Positions 1 to 5,872 are shown, counted from the stretch's first letter. The stretch is DNA of 6,806 nt from Muribaculaceae bacterium (GCA_029056365.1 JAIDBM010000162.1:1-6806); one strand, 5' to 3'. Translations and numbers: made by a program. The notes: generated by a model from the sequence alone, not told the origin.

Positions 1-62
1 TCAAACTATACGCCTGAAAATTTAACATTCCCGCCAGTTCAATTTAACAAATGCACTGGGTT

Positions 63-78
63 TTCGGCTTGGGCCGAA
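63..78. other. Small perfect hairpin in gene-free flank
   Basis: TTCGGC at 63-68 and GCCGAA at 73-78 form a perfect 6-bp stem with a TTGG loop. Neither side carries a T-run, so it is a poor intrinsic terminator. The surrounding stretch 1-126 has no open frame, recognisable promoter or RNA fold that I can support. It could be the 3' flank of a gene lying before the window. Function unknown. Confidence 0.25.
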
Positions 79-126
79 CTTAGGATTTCGTTGTGAAATA
101 ATGATAAATATCCACAGACAAGCATC

Positions 127-173
127 AAAAAAACAACCTTGAAAATCAGTAATTAATTATCTGATTTTCAAGG
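127..173 (-). terminator. Intrinsic terminator of the tRNA-Pro transcript
   Basis: A perfect 13-bp inverted repeat (CCTTGAAAATCAG at 137-149 and CTGATTTTCAAGG at 161-173) encloses an 11-nt A/T loop. Read on the minus strand, the stem is followed at once by TTGTTTTTTT (positions 136-127), the U-tract of a rho-independent terminator. The plus strand has no T-run after the hairpin, so it works in one direction only. It lies 13 nt past the tRNA discriminator base, so the tRNA precursor would carry a short 3' trailer removed during processing. Confidence 0.85.
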
Positions 174-186
174 CTAAAATTCGTTG

Positions 187-260
187 TCGGGGTGACAGGA
201 TTCGAACCTGCGACCACCTGGTCCCAAACCAGGTGCGCTACCGGACTGCGCTACGCCCCG
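187..260 (-). tRNA. tRNA-Pro, anticodon UGG
   Basis: A 74-nt cloverleaf reads on the minus strand. The acceptor strand is CGGGGCG, the D-stem is GCGC/GCGC with GG in the loop, and the anticodon stem is CCTGG/CCAGG around loop TTTGGGA (anticodon TGG, plus positions 224-226). The T-arm is GCAGG-TTCGAAT-CCTGT, and the discriminator is A at 187. CCA is not encoded: ACA AC follows, so the 3' end must be added by nucleotidyltransferase. The UGG anticodon is expected to read most or all proline codons. One oddity is that the acceptor stem has a C-A mismatch at pair 6:67 (plus positions 255 and 193); the other six pairs are Watson-Crick. The first T-stem pair is G-U. The gene has its own promoter and terminator. 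Confidence 0.97.
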
Positions 261-262
261 AA

Positions 263-286
263 CGGTTTTTACGGCTGCAAAGTTAG
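263..286 (-). repeat. Copy 1 of a 24-nt promoter/leader element (tRNA-Pro side)
   Basis: This segment matches 1527-1550 at 21 of 24 positions, including an uninterrupted 14-nt match (TTTACGGCTGCAAA on the plus strand, 268-281). Both copies lie in the same orientation and cover the -7 box and the presumed first transcribed bases of minus-strand transcripts. A shared functional sequence is more likely than a mobile repeat. Confidence 0.6.
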
Positions 287-308
287 CGATTATTTTTTAA
301 TTATCAAA
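278..308 (-). promoter_or_regulatory. Bacteroidetes-type promoter of tRNA-Pro
   Basis: On the minus strand a TTTG box (plus 305-308) is followed after exactly 19 bp by TAACTTTG (plus 278-285), matching the Bacteroidetes housekeeping promoter consensus (TTTG, about 19-20 bp, TAnnTTTG). Transcription would begin near 270-274, leaving a leader of about 10-14 nt before the mature tRNA 5' end at 260. The -33 box lies inside the last codons of the QueA-like gene, so the two units overlap physically. Confidence 0.75.
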
Positions 309-1510
309 TTTTTTTCAAATAAACATGCGTCGCCGTAGCTTAAAAAACGATACCCGCATTCCAGCGCATGTGTGTATACTCGCTTCCAGTCTTCGCCAAT
401 CATGGCTGAAACGAGCAGTAGGAGAGTGGATTGCGGCTGATGAAAATTGGTGATGAGTCCTGAAGTCATACGGTAGTCATAGCCCGGGGCGATTATTATT
501 CGGGTGCTCGCAAGAAAACGGTCGCTGCCAGTGGCGTCAAGATGGCCGATTACGGCTTTGAGCGCTTCTTTGGGGTTCAGGTGCGGATGATTGTCGGAAT
601 ATGGATACCATTGCGGAATCTCGCCCTGCCATTGGCCGCTGTGTATGAGGCATCCGGCATGATAGAGGCTTTCAATCGTGCGTACTGTAGTGGTGCCGAC
701 GGCATAGACCGGGCGGTCGGAGTCGAGCAGACTCTGTATTGTGTCGCGTCCGACTGCGATGAATTCGCTGTGCATCGTATGTTCGCCGACGGTGTCTGAT
801 TTAACTGGCTGGAAAGTGCCGGCGCCTACATGGAGCGTGACCTCAATACGGGGAATGCCGCGGGCGGAAATTTCGTCGAGGATTTCCGGGGTGAAATGCA
901 GACCGGCGGTCGGGGCTGCCACGGAGCCTTCGATACGGCTGTATACTGTCTGGTAGTCGCTGGTGTCGCTTTCTTCCGACGGACGGTTCAGATAGGGCGG
1001 AACCGGTATCTCGCCAAGGGCCTCGATCAGTTGGGAGAATGTAACATCGCTGCGGTCCCAGCTGAACTCAATCATCGAGGCGTTGCCGGTTTTGATTTGT
1101 CGGCGGGCTTTCAGAGTGGTGTCGAGAGCGGGGCAGGGGAGCGCCAGCTCGCCATCGCGCCATCTTTTGCTGTTGCCTACAAAGCAGAGCCAGCTGCATG
1201 ATGATGTGGAGGCGAAACAGCGTTCATAATCGGCCGGCGCGTGTGGCTCGAGGCAGAATATTTCGATTGACGCTCCGGATTCCTTGCGGAAGTGCAGCCG
1301 TGCGTTTATCACCCGGGTGTTGTTGTAGACGAGCATTGCGTCGGGAGGCAGTATTTCGGGCAGTTGCCGAAATATCAGGTCTCTGATTTCTCCATCTGCG
1401 GTACGGTGAAGCAGTTTGCAGGCGGCCCGGTCCGGCAGGGGATGAAGGGCTATCTTGTCCTGGGGCAGAGGGTAGTTGTAGTCGGCTATATTTATTTGCT
1501 GAGGTGTCAT
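290..1510 (-). CDS. QueA-like S-adenosylmethionine:tRNA ribosyltransferase-isomerase, long form
   Basis: This encodes 406 residues of the QueA family, cytoplasmic enzymes that move the ribosyl part of S-adenosylmethionine onto preQ1 in tRNA to make epoxyqueuosine. Family blocks are intact: NNTRVINARL (63-72), GEIPVPPYLNR (166-176), YQTVYSRIEGSVAAPTAGLHF (186-206), EVTLHVGAGTF (223-233), VGTTTVRTIES (271-281), APGYDYRMTSGLITNFH (341-357) and YRFLSYGDACLF (387-398). It is about 55 residues longer than the usual 340-350. The largest extra segment, about 284-335, lies between the VGTTTVRTIES and PGY blocks. From memory, Bacteroidetes often carry a canonical QueA plus this longer paralogue, so its exact substrate is open; I left the symbol blank for that reason. 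The start is chosen because family homology begins at once and a -7 box lies about 30 nt upstream. It is transcribed divergently from the peptidase gene. Confidence 0.88.
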   Translation of the reverse strand: MTPQQINIADYNYPLPQDKIALHPLPDRAACKLLHRTADGEIRDLIFRQLPEILPPDAMLVYNNTRVINARLHFRKESGASIEIFCLEPHAPADYERCFASTSSCSWLCFVGNSKRWRDGELALPCPALDTTLKARRQIKTGNASMIEFSWDRSDVTFSQLIEALGEIPVPPYLNRPSEESDTSDYQTVYSRIEGSVAAPTAGLHFTPEILDEISARGIPRIEVTLHVGAGTFQPVKSDTVGEHTMHSEFIAVGRDTIQSLLDSDRPVYAVGTTTVRTIESLYHAGCLIHSGQWQGEIPQWYPYSDNHPHLNPKEALKAVIGHLDATGSDRFLASTRIIIAPGYDYRMTSGLITNFHQPQSTLLLLVSAMIGEDWKRVYTHALECGYRFLSYGDACLFEKNLIIKK

Positions 1511-1526
1511 TGCATGATTGTCGTTT

Positions 1527-1550
1527 CGGAATTTACGGCTGCAAAATTAG
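1527..1550 (-). repeat. Copy 2 of the 24-nt promoter/leader element (queA-like side)
   Basis: This is the partner of 263-286. The mismatches are two bases (AA against TT) after the shared CGG and one base (A against G) in the variable nn of the -7 box. It holds the presumed transcription start and first leader bases of the QueA-like gene. Confidence 0.6.
1542..1549 (-). promoter_or_regulatory. Likely -7 box of the QueA-like gene
   Basis: TAATTTTG on the minus strand fits TAnnTTTG. The start codon at 1510 lies 31 nt downstream, giving a leader of about 25 nt. I see no TTTG or TTG at the expected -33 distance (about 1568-1573), so the upstream half is weak. No Shine-Dalgarno sequence precedes the ATG, as is usual in this phylum. 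Confidence 0.55.
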
Positions 1551-1559
1551 TTAAAATGA

Positions 1560-1590
1560 TTGGAATAATGCCGATTTTTTGCTAACTTTG
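1560..1590 (+). promoter_or_regulatory. Promoter of the clostripain-family peptidase gene
   Basis: TAACTTTG at 1583-1590 is a perfect TAnnTTTG box, with TTG at 1560-1562 and a 20-bp spacer as the -33 partner. The ATG is at 1595, only 4 nt after the box, so transcription would start at or within a few bases of the start codon. It faces away from the QueA-like promoter within the same 84-bp gap, where the two units may interfere or share regulators. Confidence 0.65.
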
Positions 1591-1594
1591 TGTT

Positions 1595-2761
1595 ATGAAA
1601 ACTGATAACCGCATTATATATCAGATTATTGCGCTGGCGCTGTTGTTTTTGGCGGTGTCGTGTGAAGATTCGCCGGAATTGCCGGGAGCTGAGTCGGTGA
1701 ACCGCACAGTTCTGGTATATATGGTTGCATCGAACAATCTCGGCAGCGGCGGATTCGACAAGGCCGATCTGCAGGAGATGCAGAAGGCAGCTGCGGCCGG
1801 CGATATTGTCGACGGGCGTCTGCTGGTGTATCATGTTCCGGCATCGGGCAATCCGGTGCTTAAAGAGGTTACTTCCGGTGGCATAGATACACTTGCGGAG
1901 TATGGCAGCGAGGTCTCATCGGTGAGCAGTTCGCGCATGCGTGAAGTTTTTGATGATATGCGCCGCCTGGCTCCGGCATCGGATTACGGACTTGTGCTCT
2001 GGAGCCATGCCAGCGGCTGGCTTCAGGATGGCATGGACGATGAAATAGAGGACGCTGGTCAGGCGGGAGACATTGTACCGCAGGCGTTCGGTCAGGATAA
2101 AGGGCGGAAAATGAATATGACCGCACTGGCGAGGACACTCGAAGGCGAAGGCTTCGGCTTTGTTTATTTCGACTGTTGCTATATGGGCGCGGTTGAGGTG
2201 GCATATGAGTTGCGCAAGGCTACGCCTCTGGTGGTGGCGAGTGCGGCTGAACTGCCGTCGCCCGGTATGCCGTACGACCTTAATGTGAAATGTTTTTTTC
2301 AGTCGACCCCGGATCTGGTGGGAGCGGCCCGGAACACATTTGAGTATTACGACTCGATGTCGGGCAGTATGCGCACATGCACGATGTCGGTGATAAAGAC
2401 CTCCGGAATGGAAAGGCTTGCAGCGGCGGTGGCGGCTGTGTACCGGCAGGCCGACAGTCCGTGGCCACAGGGTTATATGCCGCAGAGATACATGACGGAA
2501 AGCCGCTGCTATCATTTCGATCTGGCCCACTATGCGAGGGCGTTGACCTCCGACAAAGCATTGCTTGACGAATTCAACGGGGCGCTTGCCGATGTGGTGC
2601 TCTACGAGGATGCGACCCCGAGTCTTTGGAACCGTCTTGAGATAGAGTCGCATTGCGGACTTACTACATACATTTTCGACAAAGAAAGCCAGACGGCCAT
2701 CAAAGGTTACAATACCACATCGTGGTATCGCGATGTGGCATCGCAATTGCTTGTGCGGTGA
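1595..2761 (+). CDS. Clostripain-family (C11) cysteine peptidase, predicted lipoprotein
   Basis: This encodes 388 residues. The N-terminus is a lipoprotein signal: a hydrophobic stretch (about 7-20) and lipobox AVSC with the lipidated Cys at 23, followed by acidic EDSPE. The mature protein should therefore sit on the envelope, outside the cytoplasm. The peptidase domain starts at VLVYMVASNNL (39-49). The catalytic His is H138 in LVLWSHASGW, and the nucleophile is in FDCCYMG (192-198), most likely C195 by alignment with the family pattern DACLMG. C11 enzymes typically cleave after Arg or Lys and can activate themselves. Here the 145-172 segment between the two catalytic residues is first acidic (DGMDDEIEDAGQ) and then basic (DKGRK), like a processing loop. 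The start is fixed by the signal peptide. There is a 68-bp gap to the MscS gene and no clear terminator between them, so co-transcription is plausible. Substrate unknown. Confidence 0.87.
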   Translation: MKTDNRIIYQIIALALLFLAVSCEDSPELPGAESVNRTVLVYMVASNNLGSGGFDKADLQEMQKAAAAGDIVDGRLLVYHVPASGNPVLKEVTSGGIDTLAEYGSEVSSVSSSRMREVFDDMRRLAPASDYGLVLWSHASGWLQDGMDDEIEDAGQAGDIVPQAFGQDKGRKMNMTALARTLEGEGFGFVYFDCCYMGAVEVAYELRKATPLVVASAAELPSPGMPYDLNVKCFFQSTPDLVGAARNTFEYYDSMSGSMRTCTMSVIKTSGMERLAAAVAAVYRQADSPWPQGYMPQRYMTESRCYHFDLAHYARALTSDKALLDEFNGALADVVLYEDATPSLWNRLEIESHCGLTTYIFDKESQTAIKGYNTTSWYRDVASQLLVR

Positions 2762-2829
2762 GAACAAACTCCACCGGCCGCAGGTTATTTTCATAACAGA
2801 CATTCGACACAACAATATAGACATAAAAT

Positions 2830-3945
2830 ATGAATCCATTGCAGATACCGGTGCCGACCGACAGTATTCCGAGCGTTAAACAAGAGGTGGAGATGCTGAA
2901 ATCCTTGCCGCTTGACGACCTTCTCGACAAGTTTATCGCTTCGGTGACCACATTTGCCATAAATCTTGCCATAGCGATAGTGGTGTTTTACGCCGGAAAG
3001 TTCGTTATAAAGAAGATATATGGCTTTTTGACGATGATACTTACTCGGCGGGATGTCGACCGCTCGCTCACCACCTTTGTGTTGAGCATGGTGAAAATGC
3101 TGCTGTATTTCATACTTATAGTCACAGTAATAGGTATACTTGGCATAGAGACATCATCGTTCATAGCCCTGTTTGCCTCGGCCGGTGTCGCCATCGGCAT
3201 GGCGTTGAGCGGTACATTGCAGAATTTTGCCGGCGGCGTGCTGATTCTGCTGCTTAAGCCGTATAAGGTGGGCGACTATATCGAGGCCCAGGGTTTTGCC
3301 GGCACTGTCAAGGAGATACAGATATTTCATACAATTATCGCCACATATGACAACAAGTCGATAATCATACCCAACGGAGGACTGTCGACCGGGTCGGTCA
3401 ACAACTGGTCGAGAGAGGATTATCGTCGTGTCGACTGGACGGTGGGCATAAGTTACGGCGATAAGGTAGAAGACGCACGCAGGTGTATACTCGAGCTTCT
3501 TGAATCTGATTCGCGGGTCGTGAAACGTTACATCGAGGATGACCGTCGGATGCGGGAGAACGAGCAGGAACGTCGGCGCCTTTCGTCCAAGGGCGGCGCT
3601 GAGACTCCTGGTCAGACCGATGAACCGGTGGCCGACGGGCATCAGCCGTCAGAAAACCGGCCGTGGTACAGGCGTCTTTTCCGCAAGGCGGCCAAGGCGG
3701 AAGAGAAGTCGGGTCCGCGTATAGTGCGTCTGAAGCGCCGTACTCCCAGGGTGGAAAGGCGTCCGGTGGTTGTGGTCGACCAGTTGGCCGACAGTGCGGT
3801 AGTGCTCAAGGCCCGGGCATGGACACGCACCGAGTATTACTGGGATGTATTCTACCAGATTAATGAGCGCATCTACACCGATCTGCCCAAGTCAGGGGTA
3901 AGCTTCCCCTTCCCGCAGATGGATGTGCATATTGCGCGACAATAG
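2830..3945 (+). CDS. mscS: MscS-family mechanosensitive channel with a long cytoplasmic insertion
   Basis: This encodes 371 residues; the E. coli MscS channel has 286. It should form an inner-membrane homoheptamer that opens under membrane tension and releases solutes after osmotic downshock. Predicted membrane segments are about 40-60, 83-105 and 110-143. The last is the pore helix, with the Gly/Ala pattern ASAGVAIGMALSGTLQNFAGG (116-136). The beta domain follows (KPYKVGDYIE 143-152, IIIPNG 178-183, NNWSREDYRRVDW 191-203). The alpha/beta domain starts at GISYGD (206-211) and ends in VFYQINERIY and SFPFPQMDVH (358-367). About 75 charged residues (about 233-311) are inserted inside that domain, including a Pro/Asp/Gly linker and a basic aromatic segment (WYRRLFRKAAK, 279-289). 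The reading frame stays open and the fold resumes cleanly. The leader is A-rich without a Shine-Dalgarno sequence. No promoter box is evident in 2762-2829; only a 5-bp hairpin (2784-2797) occurs there. Confidence 0.92.
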   Translation: MNPLQIPVPTDSIPSVKQEVEMLKSLPLDDLLDKFIASVTTFAINLAIAIVVFYAGKFVIKKIYGFLTMILTRRDVDRSLTTFVLSMVKMLLYFILIVTVIGILGIETSSFIALFASAGVAIGMALSGTLQNFAGGVLILLLKPYKVGDYIEAQGFAGTVKEIQIFHTIIATYDNKSIIIPNGGLSTGSVNNWSREDYRRVDWTVGISYGDKVEDARRCILELLESDSRVVKRYIEDDRRMRENEQERRRLSSKGGAETPGQTDEPVADGHQPSENRPWYRRLFRKAAKAEEKSGPRIVRLKRRTPRVERRPVVVVDQLADSAVVLKARAWTRTEYYWDVFYQINERIYTDLPKSGVSFPFPQMDVHIARQ

Positions 3946-3971
3946 AAACTATACATATATTAAATATATTT

Positions 3972-4009
3972 AAATAGCCGGGATAATTGAATTATTTTGG
4001 CTATTTTTG
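3972..4009 (+). terminator. Intrinsic terminator after the MscS gene
   Basis: AAATAGCC (3972-3979) pairs with GGCTATTT (3999-4006). Inside, GGG can form G-U pairs with TTT, and ATAATT/AATTAT closes the tip, giving an almost continuous stem of about 16 bp. The run TTTTT at 4004-4008 supplies a short U-tract, part of which is in the stem. It begins 27 nt after the stop codon. A-runs on the other flank could give weak activity on the opposite strand. Confidence 0.65.
4002..4009 (+). promoter_or_regulatory. Possible -7 box for the recJ-recQ transcript
   Basis: TATTTTTG matches TAnnTTTG exactly, but the expected -33 region (about 3978-3982) reads CCGGG and shows no TTTG. If used, transcription would begin near 4013-4016 with a leader of about 130 nt. 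The box lies within the right arm and T-tract of the terminator hairpin, so it could also be a chance match in T-rich DNA. Confidence 0.35.
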
Positions 4010-4020
4010 CATATTGAAGT

Positions 4021-4039
4021 CGGCAGATTGTGTCTGCTG
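4021..4039 (+). other. Hairpin in the recJ leader
   Basis: CGGCAGA (4021-4027) and TCTGCTG (4033-4039) form a 7-bp stem with one G-U pair and a TTGTG loop, close to the presumed 5' end of the recJ message. It matches no riboswitch or leader family I recognise. It may protect the 5' end or be incidental. Confidence 0.3.
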
Positions 4040-4103
4040 TCTTCACACACCTGGCAGTCGGCCGCCACAGGCAGCGTTTCAAACTCCTCTTAATCATAAA
4101 ATT

Positions 4104-4176
4104 GTCAGGGGTGAGCCCGTAAAGCAAAAAAAAGAACAACATAAATGACAGGTAAATGGAATTATTTACCCCTGAC
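4104..4176 (+). promoter_or_regulatory. Competing inverted repeats around the recJ start codon
   Basis: GTCAGGGGT (4104-4112) is perfectly complementary to ACCCCTGAC (4168-4176). With two G-U pairs the stem extends to 12 bp and places the ATG at 4145 in its loop. A second, local stem, GGTAAAT (4151-4157) with ATTTACC (4164-4170), starts 4 nt after the ATG and uses overlapping 3' bases, so both cannot form at once. This could modulate translation initiation, but repeats of this size also arise by chance. Confidence 0.3.
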
Positions 4177-5872
4177 TACAGAAGAACAGAAGCTGGAAAA
4201 CGAGCTTGCACGCCGCTTTTCGGGTTGTGAACCCATAAGCGAACTGCTTGTACAGCGCGGAATTACATCGGTTGCGGAGGCGGAGAAATTTTTTCATCCG
4301 TCGCTTCGCGATTTGCATGACCCGTTTCTGATGCCCGACATGGACAAGGCTGTAGACCGCCTGAACAAGGCGATGGGGGCGAAAGAAAAAATAATGGTGT
4401 ACGGCGACTATGATGTCGACGGTACCACAGCGGTAGCGCTTGTATACCGCTATCTTCAGAATTTCTATTCTGAAATAGATTATTATATCCCTACCCGTTA
4501 TGACGAGGGTTACGGCATATCGAAAAAAAGCATCGATGCGGCTGCCGATTCCGGAGTCAAGCTTATAATAATTCTGGACTGCGGAATAAAAGCCATCGAT
4601 GAAATAAAGTATGCCCGGGAGAAAGGTATTGACTTTATAATCTGCGACCATCATGTGCCCGATGACGAATTGCCTCCGGCGGTGGCCATACTGAATCCGA
4701 AACTCGAGGGAAGCACATATCCGTGTCCGCATCTTTCCGGATGCGGGGTAGGCTACAAATTCATGCAGGCGTTTTCGATAAGCAACGGCATCGGAACTGC
4801 GGAGCTTGAGGGAATGCTCGACCTTGTGGCGGTTAGTATCGCAGCCGACATAGTGCCGATGGTTGATGAGAACCGTGTTATGGCCTATGTTGGTCTGAAG
4901 CGGCTCAACAGTAATCCGAACATGGGCCTGCGTGCAATAATACGCACTTGCGGCATGGGTGGCAAGGAATTGAGTATCAGTGATGTGATATTCAAGATAG
5001 GTCCGCGGATAAATGCTTCCGGACGAATGCAGAGCGGTCGGGAAGCGGTAGAACTTCTGGTGGCCCGCGACATCAAGGATGCCAATGCCCGCTCGCTTGC
5101 CATAGACCAGTATAACAAAGACCGTAAAGAACTCGACAAACGCATTACCGATGAAGCAAATGCCATACTTGAGGCAAGAGGCGAGATGCATTCGCCCAAG
5201 AAGTCGATAGTGATTTATAACAAAGACTGGCACAAGGGCATAATCGGAATCGTGGCTTCGCGTCTTACCGAGCTGTATTACAAGCCATCGGTTGTGCTTA
5301 CGCTTGCCAACGGTCTGGCCACCGGCTCATCGAGGTCGGTCCAGGGTTTCGATATATACAAGGCGGTTGACTCGGCACGCGACCTGCTTGAAAATTTCGG
5401 AGGCCATCCGTATGCGGTAGGTCTTTCGCTCAAAGAAGAAAACATAGCTGAGTTTACAAAGCGTTTCGAGGAATACGTGGCGAATAATATCACAGCCGAT
5501 CAGCTGACGCCGCAGATCGATATAGACGCACTGCTTACATTTTCGCGTATAACACCTGAATTTGTATCCACGCTGCGTCTGTTCAATCCGTTCGGTCCCG
5601 GCAACCAGAAACCGGTGTTCTGTGCCAAGGGAGTTCGGGATTTCGGCAGCAGCAAGCTTGTGGGAAAACAGCTCGAGCATATAAAACTCGACCTTGTGGA
5701 CGACACTTCCGGCAAGGTAATCAATGCTATAGCGTTCAATATGGCGCAGCACTTCGATTACATACATTCCGGCGAGCCGTTCGACATCTGTTTCACCATA
5801 GAAGAGAACCGTCACCGCAACGCCACATCATCGCTTCAGCTTCAGGTAAAGCAGATACATACTCCAAGGTGA
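4145..5872 (+). CDS. recJ: Single-stranded-DNA-specific exonuclease RecJ
   Basis: This encodes 575 residues, a normal RecJ length. RecJ is a cytoplasmic Mn/Mg-dependent 5'-3' single-strand DNA exonuclease of the DHH family, used in RecF-pathway recombination, mismatch repair and base-excision repair. The metal-binding motifs are complete: GDYDVDG (87-93), LDCG (144-147), DHH (168-170) and the Asp of ADIVP (234-238). The second core domain has RINASGRMQSG (288-298), HKGIIGIVASRL (363-374) and GGHPYAVGL (419-427), where the last Ala of the common GGH..AAG pattern is Val. The OB-like segment includes HIKLDLVDD (512-520). The start is set by the conserved N-terminal KWNYLPLT. Upstream is an A-rich leader with no Shine-Dalgarno sequence. 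The stop codon overlaps the recQ start, which points to one operon and coupled translation. Confidence 0.97.
   Translation: MTGKWNYLPLTTEEQKLENELARRFSGCEPISELLVQRGITSVAEAEKFFHPSLRDLHDPFLMPDMDKAVDRLNKAMGAKEKIMVYGDYDVDGTTAVALVYRYLQNFYSEIDYYIPTRYDEGYGISKKSIDAAADSGVKLIIILDCGIKAIDEIKYAREKGIDFIICDHHVPDDELPPAVAILNPKLEGSTYPCPHLSGCGVGYKFMQAFSISNGIGTAELEGMLDLVAVSIAADIVPMVDENRVMAYVGLKRLNSNPNMGLRAIIRTCGMGGKELSISDVIFKIGPRINASGRMQSGREAVELLVARDIKDANARSLAIDQYNKDRKELDKRITDEANAILEARGEMHSPKKSIVIYNKDWHKGIIGIVASRLTELYYKPSVVLTLANGLATGSSRSVQGFDIYKAVDSARDLLENFGGHPYAVGLSLKEENIAEFTKRFEEYVANNITADQLTPQIDIDALLTFSRITPEFVSTLRLFNPFGPGNQKPVFCAKGVRDFGSSKLVGKQLEHIKLDLVDDTSGKVINAIAFNMAQHFDYIHSGEPFDICFTIEENRHRNATSSLQLQVKQIHTPR

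Noticed and set aside
1..21. TCA at 1-3 read as a minus-strand stop of a gene
   Set aside because: The same frame hits another stop (TTA on the plus strand) at 22-24, so no coding frame precedes it.
830..1201. Plus-strand frames opposite the QueA-like gene
   Set aside because: They are fully covered by a well-supported gene on the other strand and show no family features.
187..1510. Idea that the QueA-like enzyme modifies the neighbouring tRNA
   Set aside because: Queuosine is placed at G34 of GUN anticodons (Tyr, His, Asn, Asp). This tRNA has UGG, so adjacency alone does not support a substrate link.
2784..2797. GTTAT-TTTC-ATAAC hairpin between the peptidase and MscS genes as a terminator
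   Set aside because: The stem is 5 bp, mostly A-T, with no following T-run, so it is too weak to end transcription.
1916..2839. Open frame of 307 codons on the minus strand opposite the C11 peptidase gene
   Set aside because: It lies antisense to a gene with clear family motifs, and its translation is rich in His, Arg and Cys without any domain pattern. This is typical of a shadow frame in G+C-rich coding DNA.
3894..3910. Hairpin AGGGG / CCCCT near the end of the MscS gene as a terminator
   Set aside because: It lies inside conserved coding sequence (SGVSFPFPQ), has only 5 bp, and no T-run follows.
3891..4112. Direct repeat GTCAGGGGT at 3891-3899 and 4104-4112
   Set aside because: Nine bases repeated over this distance is within chance. 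The first copy is in conserved mscS codons, and nothing suggests a mobile or regulatory pair.
4166..5233. Open frame of 355 codons on the minus strand inside recJ
   Set aside because: It is antisense to an intact recJ with all catalytic motifs. The translation shows no recognisable family and has no promoter or leader of its own.
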